Assembly: GCA_031276365.1 (NCBI GenBank)
Contig: JAISNG010000192.1
Location: forward strand, 1 to 32,977
From: Campylobacteraceae bacterium
GTDB lineage: Bacteria; Campylobacterota; Campylobacteria; Campylobacterales; Campylobacteraceae
Direction: 5' to 3'
DNA: 32,977 bases
Shown here piece by piece: positions 9,981 to 17,848 of this stretch. A program made the translations under genes and the position numbers. Positions within the stretch are counted from its first letter, which is position 1. Each line of letters begins with the position of its first letter. A model generated the notes under the pieces. That model worked only from the letters and a program-made list of their open reading frames with translations, searched no databases and was not told the origin of the DNA.

Positions 9981-10031
9981 GTTTTAAACATTACTTTTAT
10001 GAGTACGCACTATTCTGTCCCTCTTCAATAA

Positions 10032-10196
10032 GTTTATATTTATGATTAAATTTCTACTTTCATAAATTATATCAAAAAGCGGGTTGTTATCGGATATCTA
10101 AACTCATAAAAGAATTTCTATTTTTGTAGATAAATAATGGAGAATGGCTGGGCTGAGCAAATCTAGACTTATTATTAAATTTCAACAATTTCCGAT
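10032..10196 (+). CRISPR. Degenerate Cas12a (type V-A)-like orphan mini-array: R1 10032-10067, spacer 28 nt, R2 10096-10131, spacer 29 nt, R3 10161-10196
   Basis: R1 GTTTATATTTATGATTAAATTTCTACTTTCATAAAT; R2 ATCTAAACTCATAAAAGAATTTCTATTTTTGTAGAT; R3 ATCTAGACTTATTATTAAATTTCAACAATTTCCGAT. All are 36 nt with starts 64 and 65 bp apart. The last 19 nt of R2 match the Cas12a handle AATTTCTACTNTTGTAGAT at 17 of 18 defined positions. R1/R2 and R1/R3 are 23/36 identical ungapped. Confidence 0.68.
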
Positions 10197-10439
10197 TTAA
10201 ACACAGATGCTCTTCTCATAAAGTGAGGGTTTAAGCGTTTTAGATACGACGGTTTCCAATTTAAACCTTTCATATCATAGATGGTTTGTGAGACAGCAGA
10301 GCAATCAAACAAAAATATCCGCGCCAATTATCGCTAAATATGATGAGTTTATTATATTTTATTTTGATTGCGTATGGTTTTAACAAGCTTTATGCAGCTT
10401 TTGGATAAAATACTCTCTATTTTTTGACCAAGGTATGTT

Positions 10440-11639
10440 ATGGATTTTATGAAATTGGCACAAAAATATCAAACACCGCTGTATATATATGATTTTGACC
10501 ATATCTGCGAACAGTTTAACTTGCTCAAAGAGGCTTTCCGCGCTAGAAAATCACTTATCTGTTACGCGCTTAAGGCAAACTCAAACTTAAGCGTTGTGAA
10601 ACATTTGGCTGCGCTCGGAGCGGGATGCGACTGCGTATCGGCAGGAGAGATAAAAAGAGCTTTGATAGCTGGAGTATCAAAATACAAGATAATTTTCAGC
10701 GGCGTGGGTAAAGATGATAGTGAGATAGAGTTTGCGCTGAAAGAAGATATTTTGATGTTGAATGTTGAGAGCGAAGCGGAGTTAAAAAGAGTAGAGGCAA
10801 TAGCCCGCAATTTAAATAAAACCGCAAGGATAAGCATACGCGTAAATCCAAATGTAGATGCCAAAACACACCCTTACATATCCACGGGACTTAAGAAAAA
10901 TAAATTCGGCGTGGATATAGATACGGCAAAAAAACTCTATATCTACTGTAAAAATTCACCTCTCTTAGAGCCTATAGGCATACACTGCCATATAGGAAGC
11001 CAGATACTTGATATAGCGCCGTACCGCGATGCGGCGGCAGTAACGGCGGAGCTTTTGAGAAGCTTGAAATCTCTTGAGATAGATATTAAATTTTTTGATG
11101 TCGGCGGCGGACTTGGCATACGCTATAAAGATGAGGTTACTATAAAGCCTTACGATTTTGCACAGGCTGTTTTGGCAAATTTGGCAGGAACAGACGTAAC
11201 GGTCGTGTGTGAACCAGGACGGTTTTTGGTTGGTAATAGCGGATATTTGCTTACAAAAGTTTTGTATGAAAAATACAACGGCGCAAAGCGGTTTGTCATC
11301 ACGGACGCGGCTATGAATGATTTGATAAGACCAAGTTTGTACGAATCTTATCATGAAATAGAAGCAGTCAATAAAAGCGGCGGCGGTACTTTAGCCGATG
11401 TTGTGGGACCTGTTTGTGAAAGCGGTGATTTTTTGGGTAGAGAGGTGTTGCTGCCGCAGTTAAGTCATGGGGATTTGCTGGTTGTAAAAAGTGCGGGAGC
11501 TTACGGCTTTAGTATGAGCAGCAATTACAACTCACGTTTTCGCGCGGCGGAGGTTGCCATAGAAGACGGTAAAGACCGATTGATACGCAAAAGAGAGAGT
11601 TTTGAAGATTTGATAAAGTTGGAGCAGGAGTATCTTTGA
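10440..11639 (+). CDS. lysA: Diaminopimelate decarboxylase
   Basis: PLP-dependent fold III motifs 'YALKANSN', 'GAGCDCVSAGEIKRAL', 'HIGSQI', 'DVGGGLGIRY', 'CEPGRFLVGNSG', 'VGPVCESGDFLG'. Confidence 0.95.
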   Translation: MDFMKLAQKYQTPLYIYDFDHICEQFNLLKEAFRARKSLICYALKANSNLSVVKHLAALGAGCDCVSAGEIKRALIAGVSKYKIIFSGVGKDDSEIEFALKEDILMLNVESEAELKRVEAIARNLNKTARISIRVNPNVDAKTHPYISTGLKKNKFGVDIDTAKKLYIYCKNSPLLEPIGIHCHIGSQILDIAPYRDAAAVTAELLRSLKSLEIDIKFFDVGGGLGIRYKDEVTIKPYDFAQAVLANLAGTDVTVVCEPGRFLVGNSGYLLTKVLYEKYNGAKRFVITDAAMNDLIRPSLYESYHEIEAVNKSGGGTLADVVGPVCESGDFLGREVLLPQLSHGDLLVVKSAGAYGFSMSSNYNSRFRAAEVAIEDGKDRLIRKRESFEDLIKLEQEYL

Positions 11640-11649
11640 GGGAGGCGGT

Positions 11650-12720
11650 ATGAATAAAATCAACGAATACAGACGCGAGATAGATAAAATTGACGATGAG
11701 ATTTTGAGGCTTTTGAACGAACGCATGGAGTTTGTAAAAGAGATAGGTATATTGAAACATACGAGCGACACTACTATCTACAGACCTGAGCGCGAAAAGG
11801 AGATTTTGGACAGGCTGAAAAAACTAAGCTCGGGAAGATTAAAGGGCGGGGCGATTGAGGCGATATATTCGGAAATATTTGCCGTAAGCAGAAATATAGA
11901 ATTACCTGAAAAGATAGCGTTTTTAGGACCTGAGGGGACATACTCTCATCAGGCGGCGCAAAGCAGATTCGGCGCTCAGGGAAGTTATCTTGCGCTAAAT
12001 ACCATAGAGGCTGTTTTTCAAGTCTTGACAAACAAAGAGGCAAAATACGGCGTCGTTCCGATAGAAAATAACACTGAAGGCGTAGTGGGAATCACGCTTG
12101 ATTGTCTTGGGAAATATGAGGATATAAAGATAGCAGCCGAACTTTATATGGACATACATCACTCTTTTGCGACATTTGCCGAAGATGTAAAAGATGTGAA
12201 AGTCATCTACTCTCACCCGCAGGGCTACAACCAATGCAGGCAGTTTTTGGATACTCATCTTTTGAATAATATAGAATTCATACCGACCAAATCAACATCC
12301 CAAGCGGCAAAAATGGCAAGCGAGGATAAAAGCGCGGCGGCTATTTGCTCATATATAGCGGCAAAACTCTACAAAGTCCCGACACTTTTCAACAAGATAG
12401 AAGACAATCTTGCAAATAGAACACGCTTTGTTATATTGAGCGATTTTAAAAATGCCAAAGGGACAAAAAACAAAACCTCCGTTTTGGCTAAGACTTATGA
12501 CAAGCCGGGCGGGCTTTTAGCACTTTTACAGCTTTTCAATGATGCCAAGATAAATCTTACAAAACTTGAATCGCGTCCGATAAGGGGACGGGATTTTAAG
12601 AGGGTGTTTTATCTGGATTTTGAAGGACATATAGATGATGAAAATGTTCAGGGTGTATTGAGTGGAAAAGGGAAGAATTATGATATTATATGGCTTGGAA
12701 GTTATATATCTGAGGATTGA
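11650..12720 (+). CDS. pheA: Bifunctional chorismate mutase / prephenate dehydratase
   Basis: N-terminal chorismate mutase helix (IDKIDDEILRLLNERMEFVKEIG). Prephenate dehydratase motifs 'AFLGPEGTYSHQAA', 'VPIENNTEGVVG', 'SHPQGYNQC', and an ACT region 'LTKLESRPIRGRDFKRVFYLDFEGH'. Confidence 0.95.
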   Translation: MNKINEYRREIDKIDDEILRLLNERMEFVKEIGILKHTSDTTIYRPEREKEILDRLKKLSSGRLKGGAIEAIYSEIFAVSRNIELPEKIAFLGPEGTYSHQAAQSRFGAQGSYLALNTIEAVFQVLTNKEAKYGVVPIENNTEGVVGITLDCLGKYEDIKIAAELYMDIHHSFATFAEDVKDVKVIYSHPQGYNQCRQFLDTHLLNNIEFIPTKSTSQAAKMASEDKSAAAICSYIAAKLYKVPTLFNKIEDNLANRTRFVILSDFKNAKGTKNKTSVLAKTYDKPGGLLALLQLFNDAKINLTKLESRPIRGRDFKRVFYLDFEGHIDDENVQGVLSGKGKNYDIIWLGSYISED

Positions 12721-12723
12721 TTT

Positions 12724-13821
12724 ATGAAGTTTAACAGTGTACTTGACAGTTTGGTAAATTATGAAGCGGGCAAGCCGATAGAGCTTGTCGTAAGAGAATA
12801 CGGCATTGAAGCCAAAGATGTGATAAAGATAGCAAGCAACGAAAACCCTCATGGCTGCAGCCCCAAAGTAGTGGAAGCGATACAAAAAGAAGCCTTTAAA
12901 ATGTCCCTTTATCCCGATGACAGCATGCATGAACTCAAAGAGGCGCTTGGAGTAAAATACGGCGTTGGAAGTGAAAATATCATTATAGGCTCGGGCAGCG
13001 ACCAGGTGATAGAGTTTTCGCTGTTTGCGAAGGCAAATCCTTCAAATAAGATATTGATGGCAAAAACCACATTTGCGATGTATGAGATTTACGGCAAACG
13101 CACGGGAACAACCATACTCAAAACGCCTTCACATGGACACGATATACAAGAATTTTCGGATATTTATAAAAAACATAAAGATATAGCCGTTATATTTTTG
13201 TGTCTGCCCAACAACCCTCTTGGCGAATGTTTGGATAAAGAGGAAGTTTTCAGGTTTTTGAAAGAGGTCTCAAGCGATACGTTGGTAGTGATAGACGGCG
13301 CTTATCAGGAGTTTGCACTCTTTAAGGATAAAAACAAAAAAATAGACCCAAAAGAGCTTATAGAAAATTTCCCAAATGCCATATATCTCGGCACATTTTC
13401 AAAAGCTTACGGGCTTGGCGGAATGAGAACGGGATACGGCGTGGGCAGCAGCGAGGTTGTCAAATCCCTGCATAAACTTCGTTCCCCTTTTAACATCACT
13501 ACTCTAAGCCTTAAAGCTGCTATAGAGGCGCTCAAAGATGAAGAGTTTGTGAAAAATACGGTTGTTAAAAATTTTGAAGAGATGGCAAAATATGAAGAGT
13601 TTGCCAAAAAGCTTGATATTGAATTTATCCCAAGCTACACAAATTTCATTACATGTAAAATGCAGAAAAACTCTTCGTCTATTTGTGAACAGCTCATGAA
13701 AAAAGGCATCATCATAAGAGACCTTAAAAGTTACGGCTTAAATGCTGTACGCATTACGATAGGCACAAAAGAGCAAAACGAGAGATTTTTTAAAGTTTTT
13801 GAGGATATTTACAGAGGCTAA
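12724..13821 (+). CDS. hisC: Histidinol-phosphate aminotransferase
   Basis: Class I/II aminotransferase motifs '[16 protein letters not shown]', '[10 protein letters not shown]', 'LPNNPLGE', '[17 protein letters not shown]'. Confidence 0.94.
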   Translation: MKFNSVLDSLVNYEAGKPIELVVREYGIEAKDVIKIASNENPHGCSPKVVEAIQKEAFKMSLYPDDSMHELKEALGVKYGVGSENIIIGSGSDQVIEFSLFAKANPSNKILMAKTTFAMYEIYGKRTGTTILKTPSHGHDIQEFSDIYKKHKDIAVIFLCLPNNPLGECLDKEEVFRFLKEVSSDTLVVIDGAYQEFALFKDKNKKIDPKELIENFPNAIYLGTFSKAYGLGGMRTGYGVGSSEVVKSLHKLRSPFNITTLSLKAAIEALKDEEFVKNTVVKNFEEMAKYEEFAKKLDIEFIPSYTNFITCKMQKNSSSICEQLMKKGIIIRDLKSYGLNAVRITIGTKEQNERFFKVFEDIYRG

Positions 13822-13824
13822 AGA

Positions 13825-15648
13825 TTGGATATAAAAAATTTTAGGATTGAAGAGTTAGAAAATCTTTGCGCTGATATACGAATGAAAATAATAGAAGTAC
13901 TCAGCCGCAACGGCGGGCATCTTAGCTCCAATATGGGCGCTGTCGAATTGACGGTTGCCATGCATTATGTATTTGATGCGGCAAAAGACCCGTTTATATT
14001 TGACGTAAGCCACCAATCCTATACGCACAAACTTTTGACGGACAGATGGGATAAATTTGATACTTTGCGGCAAATTGACGGCATTAGCGGTTATACAAAA
14101 CCATCCGAATCGCCGTATGACTATTTTGTTGCTGGTCATAGTTCCACCTCCATCTCTTTGGCTGTGGGCGCTGCTAAAGCTATTGCCTTGAAAAATGAAA
14201 AAGATAGAATCCCCGTTGCGCTTATTGGAGATGGCGCTATGAGTGCAGGTATGGCGTATGAAGCTCTTAATGAGATTGGAGATAGAAAATATCCCGTCGT
14301 TATCATGCTCAACGACAACGAAATGAGCATTTCAAAACCCATAGGCGCCATCAGCAAATACCTCTCTCAAGCGATGGCCGGGCAATTTTATCAAAAATTC
14401 AAGCGCAGGGTTGAACAACTGCTTGATTATCTACCAGAATCTGCCGTTTATATGGCAAAGAGATTTGAGGAGGGTTTTAAACTGATAACTCCAGGAATGC
14501 TTTTTGAAGAGCTTGGCTTGGAGTATATAGGTCCGATTGACGGACACAACCTGTATTCGCTAATCAGCGCCTTAAAAACAGCCAAAAAATTGGGAAAACC
14601 GGTCATCGTACATGCCCAAACGGTAAAAGGTAAGGGTTATGTAATGGCCGAAGGACAGTTTGAAAAGTGGCACGGTGTGGCTCCGTTTGATATTGAAAGC
14701 GGCGAACCTGTTAAGAGCGAAAAGGCTAAAAAGAGTGCAACTGTGCTTTTTAGCGAAGCGCTTTTTAATTTGGCAAAAGAGAATCAAGATATCGTCGGAG
14801 TAACGGCGGCAATGCCAAGCGGTACAGGCATGGATAAGTTGATAAGAGAATTTCCAGATAGATTTTGGGACGTTGCAATCGCCGAACAGCATGCGGTAAC
14901 ATCTATGTGCGCCATGGCAAGAGAGGGTTTTAAACCTTTTGTCGCGATATATTCTACGTTTTTGCAGCGCGCATACGACCAAATTATACATGATGCCTGT
15001 TTGATGAATTTGGGCGTTGTATTTGCGATAGACAGAGCGGGCATTGTTGGAGAGGACGGCGAAACGCATCAGGGTGTTTTTGATATTTCATATTTAAACG
15101 CCATACCCAACATGACGATATTTGCACCGCGAGACGAGATTGGTATGAAATACGCAGTAGAGTTTGCGTATGCTCATAACGGCACGTGTGCATTCAGATA
15201 TCCGAGAGGAAGTTTTGGCTCTTGCGGAGATATAAAATCAAAACCGTTTTTATTGGGAAAGGGTGAGATTTTGCACGAAGGTAAAAGCGGCATCGCATTT
15301 ATAGGATACGGCAATGGTGTGGGTAGAGCATATGAGTGCGCCAAACTTTTGGGCGGAGACATCACTATAGTTGATTTGAGATTTGTTAAACCGATAGACA
15401 AAAAACTCTTAAAAAAATTAGCCGACACATGCAAAAGATGGTATATTTTCAGCGACAGCGCTAAAAGAGGAGGCGTAGGGGAGATACTTGCCGGCTTTTT
15501 GAGCGAAGAGGGCATAAACGGCGTAACAATTACAAGTTTTGAATATGACGACAATTTCATACGACATGGAAATACGGAAAAAGTTGAAGAGTCTTTGGAA
15601 CTTTTGCCGTGCCAATTGGCGAAAAAAATAAAATTGTCAAATCATTAA
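13825..15648 (+). CDS. dxs: 1-deoxy-D-xylulose-5-phosphate synthase (TTG start)
   Basis: 'NGGHLSSNMGAVELTVAMHYVFD', 'GDGAMSAGMAYEALNE', 'DGHNLYSLISALKTAKK', 'AIAEQHAVTSMCAMAREG', 'DRAGIVGEDGETHQGVFDISYL', 'FRYPRGS'. Confidence 0.95.
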   Translation: MDIKNFRIEELENLCADIRMKIIEVLSRNGGHLSSNMGAVELTVAMHYVFDAAKDPFIFDVSHQSYTHKLLTDRWDKFDTLRQIDGISGYTKPSESPYDYFVAGHSSTSISLAVGAAKAIALKNEKDRIPVALIGDGAMSAGMAYEALNEIGDRKYPVVIMLNDNEMSISKPIGAISKYLSQAMAGQFYQKFKRRVEQLLDYLPESAVYMAKRFEEGFKLITPGMLFEELGLEYIGPIDGHNLYSLISALKTAKKLGKPVIVHAQTVKGKGYVMAEGQFEKWHGVAPFDIESGEPVKSEKAKKSATVLFSEALFNLAKENQDIVGVTAAMPSGTGMDKLIREFPDRFWDVAIAEQHAVTSMCAMAREGFKPFVAIYSTFLQRAYDQIIHDACLMNLGVVFAIDRAGIVGEDGETHQGVFDISYLNAIPNMTIFAPRDEIGMKYAVEFAYAHNGTCAFRYPRGSFGSCGDIKSKPFLLGKGEILHEGKSGIAFIGYGNGVGRAYECAKLLGGDITIVDLRFVKPIDKKLLKKLADTCKRWYIFSDSAKRGGVGEILAGFLSEEGINGVTITSFEYDDNFIRHGNTEKVEESLELLPCQLAKKIKLSNH

Positions 15649-15727
15649 CTAAAAAAATGTATCATTGCGGATATTTTTATATCAAGTTATGATTAAAATG
15701 TTACAAAAAAGTTTGTGAGGTTGAGAA

Positions 15728-16141
15728 ATGGATTTTATCACGCACTTAAGAGATAGGCGTCTTAAAGTAACTCCGCAGAGAACATCCATATTGAAGATTT
15801 TAAGCCGTCATACACACCCGAACATAGAGGAGCTGTACGAAGAGATTAGAAAAGAGTTTCCGACTATTTCGCTTGCGACTGTTTATAAAAATTTAAATAT
15901 TTTGAAACAAACAGGTATGGTACTTGAAATAAATGGAAATATTAGTAAGCCGAGACTTGATATATACACGCACCCTCATGCACATATTGTCTGCAAAAAT
16001 TGCGGAGCGATAGAAGATGCCGACTTCATGAAAAGCATACATAAATACAAACGAGAGCTCAAAAAAAGTACACTTTACGAGATAACACAGCTTGACGTAG
16101 TCGTTGTTGTTGCTTGCTGCAAACACTGCAAAAAAAACTAA
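15728..16141 (+). CDS. perR: Fur-family metalloregulator, PerR-like
   Basis: 'KVTPQRTSILKILSRHTHPNIEELYEEIRKEFPTISLATVYKNL' winged helix, 'HPHAHIVCKNCGAIED' and C-terminal 'CCKHCKK' zinc motifs; directly downstream of dxs, as perR (Cj0322) is in Campylobacter jejuni. Confidence 0.88.
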   Translation: MDFITHLRDRRLKVTPQRTSILKILSRHTHPNIEELYEEIRKEFPTISLATVYKNLNILKQTGMVLEINGNISKPRLDIYTHPHAHIVCKNCGAIEDADFMKSIHKYKRELKKSTLYEITQLDVVVVVACCKHCKKN

Positions 16142-16162
16142 CTTTAAACTTCATACGTCTTT

Positions 16163-16186
16163 AAATACTTTTAGTATTTTTTTTTT
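16163..16186 (+). terminator. Rho-independent terminator downstream of perR-like gene
   Basis: AAATACT-TTT-AGTATTT perfect 7-bp stem followed by a run of T. Confidence 0.8.
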
Positions 16187-16249
16187 CATAGATATTTAAA
16201 ATAATTTATGCAATAATAGCTCATTTTACGACCATAAGGAAATAATCAG

Positions 16250-17095
16250 ATGAGCGAGCAAGTTCAGATTAACAGAAAAAATCCTACAGCATTTCTATTT
16301 GTTGTGGATCAGTCGCTTTCTATGGGCTATATAATGCCTTCGGTAAATAAGCCTAAAGCCAAACATGTAGCAGACGTCATAAATAGAACTATTTTAAATT
16401 TAATAGATCTTTGCAATAAGGCTGACGGCATTAGAGACTATTTTCACATAGGAATTATCGGTTACGGCGGCAAAGGCGTTAGAAATGTGCTTTTTGAAGA
16501 AGAGGAGAAACCTGTTTTGAATCTTATATCCGAAGTAGCCGTAAATGTAAAAAGGATAGAGTACGTAACCGAAAAAATTGATAACGGTCTTGGCAAAACG
16601 ATAGAGAGAACGACAGAATTTCCAGTATGGATAGAAGCTGATGTGGATGGCGAAACTCCCATGTGCGAGGCTTTTACATTAGCAAGAGAGACGCTAAGGG
16701 ATTGGTGTGCAAATAATCTAAACTCCTATCCGCCGACATTGATACATATTACGGACGGCGATTCTACGGACGGCAACCCTGAAGAGATAGCCGAAGAGAT
16801 TAAAAAAATTCGCACACTCTGCGGCAATGCGCTTATTTTTAACCTGCATGTAAGTTCATTTGATACCGATACGATAGAGTATCCGTTCAGCGACAGCAAC
16901 ATAAAAAATGAATACGCGAAAATGCTTTTCAGAATGTCAAGCATATTTCCCGAGCATTTGATAGGCAAGGCAAACGACAGAGGATACAGAGTCGTGGATA
17001 ATTCGAGAGGTTTTATATTTAATGCAGATGCCGTTGATATTGTGAATTTCCTTGAGATAGGTACGCTGCCGACCAATCCGTACAAAAAGCGATAA
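16250..17095 (+). CDS. von Willebrand factor A domain protein (TerY-like)
   Basis: MIDAS motif 'FLFVVDQSLSMG' (DxSxS), 'GETPM' and 'HITDGDSTDG'. Confidence 0.85.
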   Translation: MSEQVQINRKNPTAFLFVVDQSLSMGYIMPSVNKPKAKHVADVINRTILNLIDLCNKADGIRDYFHIGIIGYGGKGVRNVLFEEEEKPVLNLISEVAVNVKRIEYVTEKIDNGLGKTIERTTEFPVWIEADVDGETPMCEAFTLARETLRDWCANNLNSYPPTLIHITDGDSTDGNPEEIAEEIKKIRTLCGNALIFNLHVSSFDTDTIEYPFSDSNIKNEYAKMLFRMSSIFPEHLIGKANDRGYRVVDNSRGFIFNADAVDIVNFLEIGTLPTNPYKKR

Positions 17096-17107
17096 AGGCG
17101 CGGTTTA

Positions 17108-17839
17108 GTGGAGCTAATGTTTTGCGGCTCAATACCCAAGAATTACGACAGACCTTATGAAAATGAGGATTATTACAACATAGATATCATCAATCAAACT
17201 TTGCGTGTAGCTCTCAGCGACGGCGCTACAGTTTCATATGATTCTAAAAATTGGGCAAAAAATCTTGCGGATTATTTTGTAAAAAAGGATTTTATTTTTG
17301 GCAAAGACGTAAACAGGCTTATTAAATTTTACTACTCTAACCGTTTTGATTTTAAAAATTTGACACTTTTTCAAAAAAGAGGACTTAGATTTGGCTCTTA
17401 CGCCACAATGCTTGGTTTGGAATATAATCCTATTTCAAACTTTATACAAATTTTGGGCATAGGAGACAGTGTCGCGGTTTTTTTGGACAATTACGAATTT
17501 GTAGATTCTTTTCCATACTCAGCCTCAAGTGATTTTAGAAAAGACCCTAAGCTTTTAAGTACCAAAATAAAGCATAACTATTTTTTCTCATGCTCTAAAG
17601 ATTATAATAAATTTTATAGAGTTTGGAATATTGAGAAAGTCTATTGTCCGATAGTACTTTGCATGACAGATGCGCTTGCAGAGTGGGCGTTTAAATCATA
17701 CGAAAGCGGAAATGCGGATGTATGGAGAGAGATTGGCAGTATTAAATCTATGACGGATTTTAAAAATTTCATTGACGGGAAACGTCTGAATAAAAGCATC
17801 AAAACAGACGACACCACGCTTGTTTGCATAAAATTTTAA
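17108..17839 (+). CDS. PP2C-like serine/threonine phosphatase (GTG start; alternative ATG at 17117)
   Basis: PP2C-type motifs 'NEDYY', 'VALSDGATVSY', 'GIGDSVAV', 'MTDALAEW', 'TDDTTLVCI'. Confidence 0.82.
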   Translation: MELMFCGSIPKNYDRPYENEDYYNIDIINQTLRVALSDGATVSYDSKNWAKNLADYFVKKDFIFGKDVNRLIKFYYSNRFDFKNLTLFQKRGLRFGSYATMLGLEYNPISNFIQILGIGDSVAVFLDNYEFVDSFPYSASSDFRKDPKLLSTKIKHNYFFSCSKDYNKFYRVWNIEKVYCPIVLCMTDALAEWAFKSYESGNADVWREIGSIKSMTDFKNFIDGKRLNKSIKTDDTTLVCIKF

Positions 17840-17848
17840 AGGATAAAA

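Noticed and set aside
9981-10016. Possible additional repeat upstream of R1 (GTTTTAAACATTAC...)
   Set aside because: Shares only the AT-rich GTTT start, lies 51 bp rather than ~64 bp from R1, and has no handle sequence.
10197-10225. Spacer-3-like sequence shares the 11-mer CAGATGCTCTT with the macB region (22954-22964), suggesting self-targeting
   Set aside because: An 11-nt match is expected by chance at roughly this frequency in 33 kb on both strands, and the flanks do not extend.
10229-10264. Calling a full fourth CRISPR repeat
   Set aside because: Only the 3' portion (TTTCC.AT) and a vague GTTTA start match; ungapped similarity to R1-R3 is too low to annotate as a repeat, so it is reported only as a periodicity observation.
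14572-15069. 165-aa minus-strand ORF inside dxs (and other antisense ORFs in lysA, pheA, hisC, the OMP and the giant protein)
   Set aside because: Complementary-frame artefacts of conserved coding sequence; no start context or family motif.
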